Source of the DNA: Myxocyprinus asiaticus
Lineage: Eukaryota > Chordata > Actinopteri > Cypriniformes > Catostomidae
Direction: 5' to 3'
DNA: 64,000 nt
NCBI RefSeq assembly: GCF_019703515.2
Contig: NC_059368.1
Coordinates: forward strand, 33,167,891 to 33,231,890
The position numbers and the translations under genes were made by a program. Under the pieces are notes generated by a model, which ran no database searches, had not been told where the DNA came from, and saw only the letters and a program-made list of their open reading frames with translations. Position 1 is the first letter of the stretch; the number at the start of each line of letters is the position of its first letter. Positions 54,436 through 64,000 of this stretch are shown piece by piece.

Positions 54436-56003
54436 GTGGGAGATCTCGATTATGAGGTTAAACGAACTGATAGAGGGGGCACACGTCAAATATACCACCT
54501 CAACCTCCTGAAATTGTGGAGGGAGGTGGTCCCTGTGACGCTGGCTACGGTAGTTCCAGAGAAGGCAGAGCTCGGACCCGAGGTGAATTCAAAATATAAA
54601 CAGTTCACCCCGGTCACTTGCGGAGACCACCTCTCACCGAGTCAACTCGCGGAGGTTGCCAGGTTGCAACAGGAATTTGCGGATGTGTTCTCCCCTCTAC
54701 CGGGTCGTACAAACCTCATTCACCACCACATCGAGACCGAGCCGGGGGTCGTGGTACGTAGCCGCCCCTACCGATTACCTGAACACAAAAAGAAAATCGT
54801 TCGGGAAGAATTGGATGCAATGCTCGATATGGGGGTAATAGAAGAATCTCACAGCGATTGGTCCAGCCCAGTTGTTCTAGTGCCTAAGAGCGACGGGTCT
54901 GTACGGTTCTGTGTGGATTATACGAAAGTCAACGCGGTGTCTAAATTTGACGCGTATCCATTGCCTTACGTTGATGAGTTGCTCGATCGGTTGGGCACTG
55001 CTCGATTTTTTTCGACATTGGATTTGACTAAGGGTTATTGGCAAATCCCCTTGACACCAATTTCCCGTGAAAAAACGGACTTCTCCACACCGTTTGGATT
55101 ACACCAGTTTGTGACACATCCGTTCGGTTTGTTTGGGGACCCGGCTACATTTCAGCATCTCATGGACCAAATTCTCAGACCGCATTCATCTTACGCTGCT
55201 GCCTATTTAGATGACATCATCATTTACAGCACTGATTGGCAGCAGCACATGCAACGTCTGAGGGCTGTTCTGTGATCGCTGCGCCGAGCGGGACTCACAG
55301 CGAACCCAAAGAAGTGCGCAATTGGGTGGGTGGAGCTACGGTATCTGGGGTTTCACTTGGGCCACGGGCAGATGCATCCCCAAATTGATAAGACAGCGTG
55401 ACAGATTGTGACCTACCTGAGGCCCAAGACCAAAAAGGGGGTGAGACAGTTCCTGGGGCTGGCTGGCTATTATAGAAGGTTCATACCTAACTATTTGGAC
55501 GTCACCAGCCCGCTGACTGAGCTCCAGACCCGGTCCAGTGGACAGAGCAGTGTCAGCAGGCGTTCACTCAAGTTAAAGCTACACTTTACGGGGGGCCGCT
55601 TTTACATTCACCTGATTTCTCTATTCCTTTTGTTTTACAAACAGATGCTTCAGACAGGGGGCTGGGGGCCGTACTCTCGCAGGTGGTGGAGGGGGAGGAG
55701 CACCTGGTGCTGTACATTATCCGTAAGCTCTCGTTAAGGGAAACTAAGTACAGCACCATGGAAAAGGAGTGTCTCGCCATCAAGTGGGCAGCCCTCACTC
55801 TCCAATACTACCTGTTGGGGCGGGCCTTCACCCTCTGTTCGGATCACGCCCCGGTCCAATGGCTCCACCACATGAAAGACACCAACGCGCGTATCACCCA
55901 TTGGTATCTAGCTCTTCAGCCGTTTAAGTTCAAGGTGGTCCACAGACTGGGAGCGCAGATGGCTGTCGCCGATTTCCTTTCCAGAAATGGGGGGGAGTGG
56001 TAG
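54436..56003 (+). pseudogene. Gmr1-like reverse transcriptase and RNase H
   Basis: RT from about 54600: TNLIHHHIETEPGVVVRSRP, REELDAMLDMGVIEESHSDW, PVVLVPKSDGSVRFCVDYTK, FFSTLDLTKGYWQIPL (first Asp), FSTPFGLHQFVTHPFGLFG and AAYLDDIIIYS with YLDD at 55204-55215. A TGA at 55273-55275 stops the frame after RAVL; a further TGA follows before YLRPKTKKGVRQFLGLAGYY, and a frameshift near 55545. RNase H reads LQTDASDRGLGAVLS (Asp, about 55637), TKYSTMEKECLAIKW (Glu) and FTLCSDHAPVQWLHH (Asp), then ADFLSRNGGEW and TAG at 56001-56003. The enzyme motifs are of Ty3/Gypsy type, which makes the upstream integrase notable. Confidence 0.92.
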
Positions 56004-56029
56004 GCAGGCCGGATGCCTCCCCGGCCTGA

Positions 56030-56046
56030 GTCGGGCGGTGGGGATA
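56030..56046 (+). promoter_or_regulatory. Polypurine-rich tract before the 3' LTR
   Basis: CGGGCGGTGGGGATA directly precedes the TG of the 3' LTR. Its G-rich position fits the plus-strand primer site, although it is interrupted by C and T. Confidence 0.5.
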
Positions 56047-56390
56047 TGTGGCAGTGGGGGCGTGGTCAAGCGTTTCTCCGGAGACAGAGAGAGCGGTAAG
56101 GGCGCTTGCACCTGAGCTAGATTATGTCTAACACCTGTCTCTAATTACAGCAAGCACGGGGAGAGCGGCATAAAAGAGCCACACCGTCAGCAGACGTGGA
56201 GAGAGACACTGGGTCCCTAGAGTTATGTTTGTGAAGTTAAGAGTTTATTATAGTTAAGTTGCAGAGACTGTTAATTTATCACGGAAAAAGTTATTATTGT
56301 AAAGTTGAGAGCAGTGTGGTCATTAAAGAAACCCAACCTGTGAGTAGAGCAACCTGCCTCCTGCCTCCTCCTTTCCACGGAACATTCACA
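56047..56390 (+). repeat. 3' LTR of the Gmr1-like element
   Basis: Same 344-bp length as the 5' LTR, with 11 hand-counted differences, ten of them transitions. Ends GGAACATTCACA. Confidence 0.93.
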
Positions 56391-56614
56391 AACCGCTTTC
56401 ACCATAAATGGCCATTCTTATTTTCCTATATTTTGTCAAATGCTGGGCTTAATTTTTACCAAGGCATAGAAAATGTTCAAGTAAAGCTTAATATCTTACA
56501 CTGTGCACCAAAGCACGCCATTTTCATTCATAATTTATGTTATTTTAACTGTTCTTCAGTAATTTTTATACATTCATAAATTGGGGATTATGTTTTGTGC
56601 ATACCTATAAACTT

Positions 56615-57140
56615 GTCTTGGTAGCACTTTACTTTACAGTATGTGTACTTTCCTGGTACATATTTGGTAAACATGTTGTACCTGCAGACAAATGTATAGT
56701 AACAAGAGGTACTTACCTGAAGTGTTCATGAATAGTAACGAATTTGAAACATTACTATACTTACCAATAGTACTGTACATACATGGTAATTATGCTGTAC
56801 CTCCAGACATGTGTGAGGTTATAACAGGCACTTATTTATAGTATACACAAATGGTTACTTATATGAACCATTACAATACTTACTATATGTAACTGAATGT
56901 CCATTCAGTACATGGTAAATATGTTTTACCAACAGACTAATGTGGCATAACAATACCTAATATCTAAAGTGAACCTACATGGTAATTAATATGAAACTTT
57001 ACAGTACGTCTCAATGCTAGACATGGTAAATATGTAGTATTTACAGACAAGTATGGGGTAATAACAGGCACTTACTTACAGTGTACGTACAGTATGTTAA
57101 CTAATGTGAAATGTTACCATACTTACAATACATTAAAAAT
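56615..57140. repeat. Degenerate tandem repeat, about four units of ~120 bp
   Basis: The words CATGGTAAATATG/TTGTACC, CAGACAAGTATGG, TAACAGGCACTTAC and GAAACATTAC recur at near-regular spacing. GGTAA-ATATG anchors lie at 56666, 56785, 56914 and 57025 (spacing 119, 129 and 111). The array begins GGTAGCACTTTACTTTACAG, like the end of a fish MITE. No coding content. Confidence 0.7.
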
Positions 57141-59005
57141 GATAGATATATTAGTAAGTACAAGTCCTCAAGGTACATGCTTTGGAAGTTGGATGGGATC
57201 TTACATAGAACCTAATATGAAACACAGCAGTAACAGTACTTCACAGGGTTAGTACTTAGTAATTTTAAGCAAGGCAACTGGTAAAGTCAAGTGCAAATAT
57301 GAGTCTAGTAGCTACAGCGTATGTCCAAAATTACTGTAGGTGTGTCATCAAAAATCCCTTCATGAATTGCCAGAAATTACAAGGATGTAAGGAGGATAAT
57401 GTAATGGTACATAATAATCAGTTAAGACAATCAGTATTCAGTTAAAGATTGTTAGGTAAGGTGAACTGCAATGGTACTTACTGCGATAAGTATCTTTGTC
57501 CATGCTTGTACCTTGGGAAACTTTCAGTTACATAGATCCCTAGTTCACTCACCAAATGCAGCCCCTGTCTGTACTAGTGCACATTAAATCAGATATGTTG
57601 CGCTAAACAAATTTAAGCCAATTACATTGCCCTTGTATGTAATTGGTCTTGCCCTTGTGTTTAAATACCAAACTGCACCTCTGCATATGTTGGTTAGTTT
57701 ATCACATGTACTGTACCTTTATTCATCATTCCTGAATTGTGAGACAAGAGCCACACAGAACCTTGGTGATTTTGTCCTCCAAGTCAATCAGTGACCGCAC
57801 TTAGCTGTGTTGGCTTGTTTTCCTCTCTCGGACAGAAATAGTGCACTGTGTGTTTGTCGAGGTCTGTGCAAGAGTGATGAATTAATCTCATAAGACTCTC
57901 ATCCTCGCAGAAATGTTTGATAAGACTCCAATCCTACACTTCATCACAGACATAATTGCGATTTATGAAATGATTACATCAGTCAAGAGTGCAGACTGAT
58001 AGATTTTCCAAACGCAGGGACCTTGTTTATTTTCACAACTTCAGAGCAATGAAGTTAGGCATCATGCCATTAACTAAAGACTATAGTTAAGAGCAATATT
58101 ACCCTTAATTTCCCTGATGGTTGCCTCACTAATTCATCTGGGACAATAAGTAAACTAAAGGAATTAAATAATTGCACACTATAAATGTAAATATCTCAAG
58201 ACTATTACCTGTCTAAATGATATGTAACCTAGGCATAAGGAATGGTTGTGATATTGTTAGATTTCCAGAGCTTTAACCTCTAGATTACCACCCCATAATA
58301 AGCACACTACCACAATGTTTATTTATTTAGCTTTTGTATTGATTGTCTTGTCTTGTGCAAATATAATGTCTTGTCAGCTAAATAATTGACCACATACAAA
58401 GAAATATAACATTTTTAACAGATTGCATTCTATCCCTCACAGCATCATTTTAGTTCTTCTCAAATTGGCATCAACACTGACCATGCTCTATCTACTTTTT
58501 TCCTGACTGCAGAAGTGTTCCACGATTCATCTGTTTTCAAATCCAATTACCAATTGGTGTGTTTTGACATGCATCGGTGTATTTCTTTAGCGAATACTAT
58601 GATGTTTAAAGTATTACATTTTTAAAAATGGTCAAAAAACATGTGGCTCTATTGTGCCAACACTTCACAGAATTGAGATGACTGTTTTTTTTTTTTTTTG
58701 TGACAGTGCCTCACCTGAGTATGTGTATGTTTATGTGTAGCTCTCATGAAGCGATTGTCCAAGGTTAGTTATGTTGATATCATTTACTACTCTGGGTCTC
58801 GTTTCCCAAAATCATCATAAGCCTAAGTAGATCGTAGAATCAATCTTATGATTCATCTTAGTTTTGCGGCCCATTTCCCAAAAGCAACGTAACTTAAGTA
58901 AAACTTGAAAATGCTCATAAATTTATGAGTGCTCTGGAGTACTCGTACAGCACTTTAATATCAGGATACCTATATTTTATTTATTTTTATTTTAACAGAC
59001 AAGTC

Positions 59006-59036
<31 letters not shown>

Positions 59037-59749
59037 CTATAAAGAAATGTATAAAATAGACAGACTATATAAATGGATGAATAGATTGATTAGTAAACAA
59101 ATAAAGTTATTTGTGTGGATGAGTTGGTAACAGCAAAGTGGTGGCATGATCGATGCAGACAACTGTATAAATTAAAATCATAGAGAGAAGAACTGCATGA
59201 AAATCGTCAGTATATATTGAATCATCATCCTTGTCTTCTCTTCCTATCTGACACCCAAAAGCCCTCTTGCCAGAACTACAAGTTTTGTAGCACCGCACTT
59301 GCAGAATTGCTGTCACCGTTATCAATTTTGGGAGTAAAGAGCAGACCTCTGCTTTATTGGTGAATGTCCCTATAGCACATCTTCTAAATGTCTCCTTATT
59401 TTGCACTGCGTGATAACACGGTGTACCTCGTAATATTCATTGAATGCTTGTAATTAGCAGGATCATACACAGGGCCTCCACTGTCTTCACTAATCCTGGA
59501 AGCTTTCATATCAACAGAAATGTGTGAAAACTAAATATTACACATGCACACCTGATTATGGAAGCAGATTGCGTAAAATAAATAGATCGTTCTGCACAAA
59601 ATTATTGTAAAAGAATATGCAAATATGTAGTTAATTAGGTCAAATATTTAAGAAAATCTTTTAAACAAATATTAGCGAGGTAAATTACAAATGATTTTAA
59701 AGTTACGCACTGTACAGTCACATTTCAGCACTGTCACACGGACATCGAT
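57141..59749. other. No assigned gene; partly single-copy-looking spacer
   Basis: 57740-58080 is of mixed composition without repeat structure. CTCGTTTCCCAAAATCATC at about 58798 and CCCATTTCCCAAAAGCAACG at about 58871 resemble MITE ends. A TAA microsatellite lies at 59008-59034 and a T run at 58685-58699. The minus-strand frame at 59107-59406 has no recognisable domain. Confidence 0.4.
59008..59034. repeat. TAA microsatellite
   Basis: About nine AAT/TAA units. Confidence 0.95.
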
Positions 59750-59982
59750 TCTCTTAAGTAGCACTTAATGGGGTGCATGGAAAGTTGTGCGTGGATCACG
59801 GAGAGTAGCATGAGCCTCCACATGCAGAGTCTCTGCGGTGTCATGCACGACGAGCCACGTGATAAGACACGGATTGACTTGTCCTCCGCCACCCGGATTG
59901 AGGTGAGTAACTGTGCCACCATGATGACCTACTAAGTAGTGGGAATTGGGCATTCCAAATTGGGAGAAAATAATATGATAAT

Positions 59983-60013
<31 letters not shown>

Positions 60014-60015
60014 GC
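59750..60015 (+). mobile_element. A-tailed SINE-like dispersed repeat
   Basis: TGGGGTGCATGGAAAGTTGTGC, CACGACGAGCCACGTGATAAG, TTGTCCTCCGCCACCCGGATT and GGGAATTGGGCATTCCAAATTG are phrases I know from an abundant fish repeat that ends in an A-rich tail, as here (59987-60014, A runs broken by G). No clear tRNA-type box A or B is visible, so its class stays open. Confidence 0.6.
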
Positions 60016-62750
60016 CACAAAAGCAAATACAAATTATTCAAACCAAACCTATGGTACACTACAATTTATATGTCTGCTTGCAAGTAAACTGAATAAAATA
60101 ACTTAATAAAGGAAAGAATTAATAAAATGATGGACATTTTGCCATTCTGTGTATAAAGATGAACAGTATAGACACAACATTAACCAATCACAACCAAGTG
60201 TGCTGATAAAGATGAAGTGCACATGACTGCCCGCTGTTGTCCTTGAAGCAGCAATAATCTCAAAATTGCCATAGGACCCATAGATAACTTTATTTCCTTC
60301 ACAGAGGCGCTGCTGTCTCTCGTTGAAGAGACGAGGCCAATGTGATTGTCCAACGCGACCGCCCCCCTCGCGCCTCGCTCATGGAGGATGTGTGAACCCG
60401 GCGTAGCTGAAACATAGACAAAAAATTACATTCAATTAACAACATGTCACTCACTTTGTACATTGAACAGATGGTAATTTAAGTTGTTGTTCACTCTCAA
60501 ATCAAATTAAATATTCATTAAAGTATATAAAGAGCACTGCAATTTAGTATGGCGGCTTACATCAATAACATCAAACCTCATTGGTTCTTGCACGTCTCAT
60601 GACCAAACATCATGACATCATGACACAAGAGGTTGCAACATGACTTCATGATGTTTGCTTTTGAGAGATACAGTGTTTGGACTTTATTAATGATTTTGAT
60701 CTAAATATAGGCCCAAACATTCAAAAGCATACATACAATATATTAATTATAGGCTGTTGTAGCTTGTAATATTCCTAGTCCTAAATTGTTTTATGATCAG
60801 TTTAAGAAATTCATATTTAAGCACCCCATTGATGCATTAATCCATTTTGATCAACAGCAAATTATAGTGCCATATACATTATAGGTTATTTTCAAACTAG
60901 TCTCAGCCTCAGATACCACATATGTACAGCTTTAGAAACATAAAATACTGACAAATCAATTACAAATATATTTTAATATACTGATCTATTATACATATAC
61001 TGTATGTGTAGATATTTTAGATCCCTTAACCATAACCCAGCCTCTAAACATAACCACTTTTCAACAATATAAAACATGTAATGTATCAAGTAGATTTATG
61101 TACAGTAACAAAATCTTTTGTTACAATATATTAATTTATGTATATTATACAGCTGCTAATCCCACCCCTACTCCCAAACCTAACCATAACCATTTATTAA
61201 GCATATAAAAAAGTAACAGACAGATACATTAAATCATAATAATTTATTCAGAAAAATGGCAAAATTCAGTACAAAATTAGTCCAAAGGGTGATGTGCTGT
61301 ATCCAGTGTGCTCCCTGGTAGCATACAATAGCTTTGTGTGAGGTAGAGAGTGGAATCTAAGTTATTAATCACTGTAAGTCTTCTCATGATGAACTCCGTA
61401 ACGGCACTGTCATATCTCATTCAGACATATACATCACAGAATATTGTATGTCACAAACAGTCACGAGACAATTGAGAGCCAATGAGCATTCGACATCACT
61501 GCCGTAAAACCTGTTCATGCTTTGCTTTGGACTGGTTCATTAATTTGTCCAAAGCAAATAAATAAATAAATAAAAATGAATGTGTCAGTTTCATCTCTGT
61601 ATGGCCATCTGTTGATGGCTAGGAGGCCATTATAATAATTAGATAATGGAATTGGTTGTAAAATCTGTTGATTAGCAGATTAATATGATTAGCTCTAGTG
61701 CTAGCAAAAGGTGGTCTATATGAAACTAAACTGAAAATCATCTTTAAATGAATTTATGCCCAACAGGTTGCACAAGATGCCAAAAAGATAAGTCAACTGT
61801 CAAGTGTGTTGCTAAAGCAATGAAAGCTCTAATGTTTTATCACAGATTATTGATGCTTCTGGCCTGGGGGTGAAAAAAATCTGGTTGAAGGTCTTTATAT
61901 CATGATGTAAAATTGACTTTTTAGGTCAGTGGAATCTGATTAAAGTGAATAAATTAATATTAACTTTATATGATGTTGGGACTTGGGAAGTGATAAACCA
62001 ATCACATTCTTGTCACTTTTAGTCATTTTCTTTCAAAGTCAGTAAACTGCTAAATGGTAGAGGCTGTACTAATCTAATGCATGTCATCTTCCCTTCTTTT
62101 TTATCTTCTTTCCCAGCAATGGGTTTCTTCATTGCAGGCTGTGATTATTACCTCATGGTGCATTCAATACTTTAACAAATTAAATGTAATATCCCTATCG
62201 AGCTATTTGTTCAAGTGATGCAATTCACTTTTTTACCACATGAATATGTCCATAGAAGTCAGTGGACACATGCTGCAATGAGCCTTATTCAAGTGCTTAA
62301 ATGGGAGTCGATGGTGCATGCCTGTACCTTTAGAATTCAATGGAGCAAAGATCAATGTTAATTGGTCAAGAGGCTCTAAACACGTTGTTTTGGGCCCTGC
62401 CCAGATGATGTGCTTCTCTGGGAGATACTGTATCTGCTATTTGCATTGAGAAAAAAAGTATTTGATTGTTTATTGGACATTGCACTTTCAATCAATTTAT
62501 TTTGTCCTACCTGGAAGCCTGATTTCTCTAGATGAGGACTGGGCAAGTTATTTAGTGGGTGGAACTTTGCAACAAATGGCAGTGTTTGCATAGTTAAAGT
62601 ACTTCTCTTATTTAGATTGTAACAGTCTGATTCATAGATATAAATATTTTTTCTGCTATCTCATATGCCACTCTTTGAGAGAATGCTGTCATATTCAGTG
62701 AGTGGCTCAATGTAAATGAATAAGGCAATTTTGCCTATCTTGTTTGTAAT
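60016..62750. other. No gene seen; AT-rich spacer
   Basis: A GC-richer island of about 100 bp at 60300-60410 (gaccgcccccctcgcgcctcg) stands out. A small inverted pair, CATCATGACATCATGAC and TGACTTCATGATG, lies at 60610-60650. An AAATA repeat lies at 61555-61575. No coding motif found. Confidence 0.45.
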
Positions 62751-62891
62751 TACACTACAGGGGCAGTTTGTTCCTAAGGGCGATAGGGCGAATTTTTCTA
62801 TCACATTCTACCAAAGTGTTATGCTAGCTGTCACTGTTCTAGACAGTTTGTCCTGCCACTGGATATATTATAGTCCAATCAGCGTCAAGTC

Positions 62892-64000
62892 GTGTTCGGT
62901 AGAGTACCGCGCCCACCCCTTTTGAGACGCCCTGTTGGCGATAAGGACACCACATTGACAACCACTGGTGTCACCAACATGCATCATCTCTTGGAGAAGG
63001 TGAAAAAGCATGAAACATCGAAGATGCATATGGACAGTTGCCTGAAACTTACAGATTTCGGGAGGGTCAACATTGCCACACAGTTGGATGAGAGCTACTG
63101 GATAACTGTGCGTCATTACAACGATGAGGTGAGCAAGAACCGCCACATTTTAGCCCGTCTTATCGACTGTGTGAAGTTTTTTGGCGTGTTTGAGTTAGCT
63201 TTGAGAGGCAACCCTGGGATTTTCTGTGGAATGGTCGACTTAGTGGCGTCGCTAGACGAGGTGTTTGAAGAGCACTTGAAAACTGCCACAGTCTTCAAAG
63301 GCACATCAAAGACTGTCCAAAATTAGCTTTTGGATTGCATGCTATAAGTCATCAGGGAACATATTATGGAGGAGGTGAAGTCAGCTAGATTCGTAGAAAT
63401 CCAAGCAGATGAGACCACGGACGTTTCCACACAGACTCAGTTGGTGCTTGTGTTGAGATACATTGACAGGAACCATGCTGTGCAAGAACGTTTCTTTGAA
63501 TTAATTTTGGATGCAACAGCCGACTTGATTGCCAGTGTGATTTTGGAGGGAGTCTTTTCACTGATGATGACAAAGGTAAACTCATTGCACAAGCATACGA
63601 CGGTGCCAGTGTGATGAGGGGAGACCGGGCTTGTGTGCAGCAAAAGGTGCGTGAACATTATGAAAATGTCCATTATGTGCATTGCTATATACACCAGCTG
63701 AATTTGATTATGCAGCAAGTCACTTCTCACATCCCAGCAGTGAGAGTTTTCTTTTCTGATCTGGGTGGCATTACCAGTTTTTTTACCCGGTCGCCCAAAC
63801 ACACTACTATTCTCGACCAGATTGTTGCACAAAGGCTGCCAAGAGCCTTATCCACAAGATGGAACTTCAACAGCAGAATTGTGAACACTGTCTACGAAAA
63901 CCTAGATGATCTTATTGAGTGTTTCAGATCTATTGTGACAGCCAGCTCATTTGATAGCACCACAGTGAGGTCTAAAGCTCATTTCAAGAGCAGCAGCAAG
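62892..64000 (+). pseudogene. hAT-family transposase (ZMYM/DUF4371-like), decayed, runs off the edge
   Basis: The N-terminal block 62892-63323 has NMHHLLEKVKKHETSKMHMD, a zinc-finger-like segment, and ALRGNPGIFCGMVDLVASLD. TAG at 63324-63326 and a TAA near 63346 interrupt where the family has sense codons. The next block, 63366-63555, has ARFVEIQADETTDVSTQTQL, with the first catalytic Asp of hAT enzymes. A frameshift near 63555 leads to a frame open from 63565 to the window end: AQAYDGASVMRGDRACVQQK (second Asp region), YVHCYIHQLNLIMQQVTSHI and LSTRWNFNSRIV. The C-terminal Glu and dimerisation region lie beyond 64000. CAGGGGCAG at 62758 may mark the left terminus. Domesticated genes related to these transposases exist, but the stops argue against one here. 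Confidence 0.82.

Larger units (their letters stand above)
51415..56390 (+). mobile_element. Gmr1-like Ty3/Gypsy retrotransposon, both LTRs, integrase before RT
   Basis: A 4976-bp element with 344-bp LTRs (51415-51758 and 56047-56390), each TG...CA. It has a tRNA-Phe-type primer site, and gag, protease, integrase, RT and RNase H in that order, ending 43 bp before the 3' LTR. Flanking AACTG (51410-51414) and AACCG (56391-56395) fit a 5-bp target duplication with one change. The integrase-first order in a Gypsy-type RT element is the hallmark of the Gmr1-like lineage. Hand comparison of the LTRs shows 11 differences in 344 positions. Stops and frameshifts in gag, integrase and RT make it non-autonomous. 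Confidence 0.92.

Noticed and set aside
56047..56390. 3' LTR considered as a second solo LTR
   Set aside because: It pairs with 51415-51758 in length, ends and target duplication, and contiguous pol lies between them.
59107..59406. Minus-strand frame considered as a Harbinger transposase scrap
   Set aside because: Only a vague resemblance over a few residues and no catalytic motif; too weak to call.

Overview
The window looks like a gene-poor, repeat-dense piece of a teleost nuclear genome. A cyprinid (carp/zebrafish-type fish) is the best guess. The evidence is a 5S-rRNA-derived SINE of the zebrafish SINE3 kind, DIRS1-like tyrosine-recombinase retrotransposons, L2 and Rex/Babar-like LINEs, an L1-like LINE, long-inverted-repeat Tc1 elements, hAT elements, and Gmr1-like Ty3/Gypsy elements. 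A 500-base run of N (9845-10344) marks a draft assembly gap. I found no bacterial or phage-like gene, no CRISPR array, no tRNA gene and no convincing host protein-coding gene. Nearly every long reading frame is a broken transposon gene or a chance frame.

Layout. 112-4905: minus-strand L2 LINE whose 3' UTR is split by a 1.5-kb Tc1 element (199-1738). 5455-6296: hAT-type and fold-back fragments. 6691-10493: plus-strand Rex/Babar-like LINE containing the assembly gap. 12171-13561: 5S-derived SINE split by two DNA transposons (12271-12911 and 13346-13546). 14118-14856: a TIR element. 16565-16880: a LINE RT scrap. 18793-about 19195: solo LTR of the Gmr1-like family. 21667-22153: Tc1 transposase fragment. 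22377-27083: minus-strand DIRS copy 1, with RT deleted and tyrosine recombinase core open. 28653-36441: decayed Gmr1-like copy whose integrase is split by an L1 (30799-35845). 36442-37800: a gag-type 27-bp minisatellite and fold-back repeats. 39075-44955: plus-strand DIRS copy 2, with RT present and many frame breaks. 46283-47931: second Tc1. 50066-51366: hAT and LTR-element scraps. 51415-56390: nearly complete Gmr1-like element with both LTRs. 56615-57140: degenerate tandem array. 59750-60015: A-tailed SINE-like repeat. 62892-64000: decayed hAT transposase gene running off the right edge.

The most informative object is the Gmr1-like element at 51415-56390. Its order is LTR - gag - protease - integrase - reverse transcriptase - RNase H - LTR, so integrase precedes RT although the RT is clearly Ty3/Gypsy-type. 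Its gag carries a SCAN-like capsid segment. Both traits are known for the Gmr1-like lineage, so this is a good example of a described oddity and not a new system. A solo LTR, an LTR-plus-internal copy and a two-LTR copy of the same family lie within about 38 kb.

The genes do not work together as an operon or host pathway. The relations are those of autonomous elements inserting into one another, and the nesting gives relative ages: Tc1 after L2; two DNA transposons after the 5S-SINE; L1 after the older Gmr1 copy. All coordinates, motif calls and mismatch counts were read by eye. Family names rest on recognised motifs, not on a database search.
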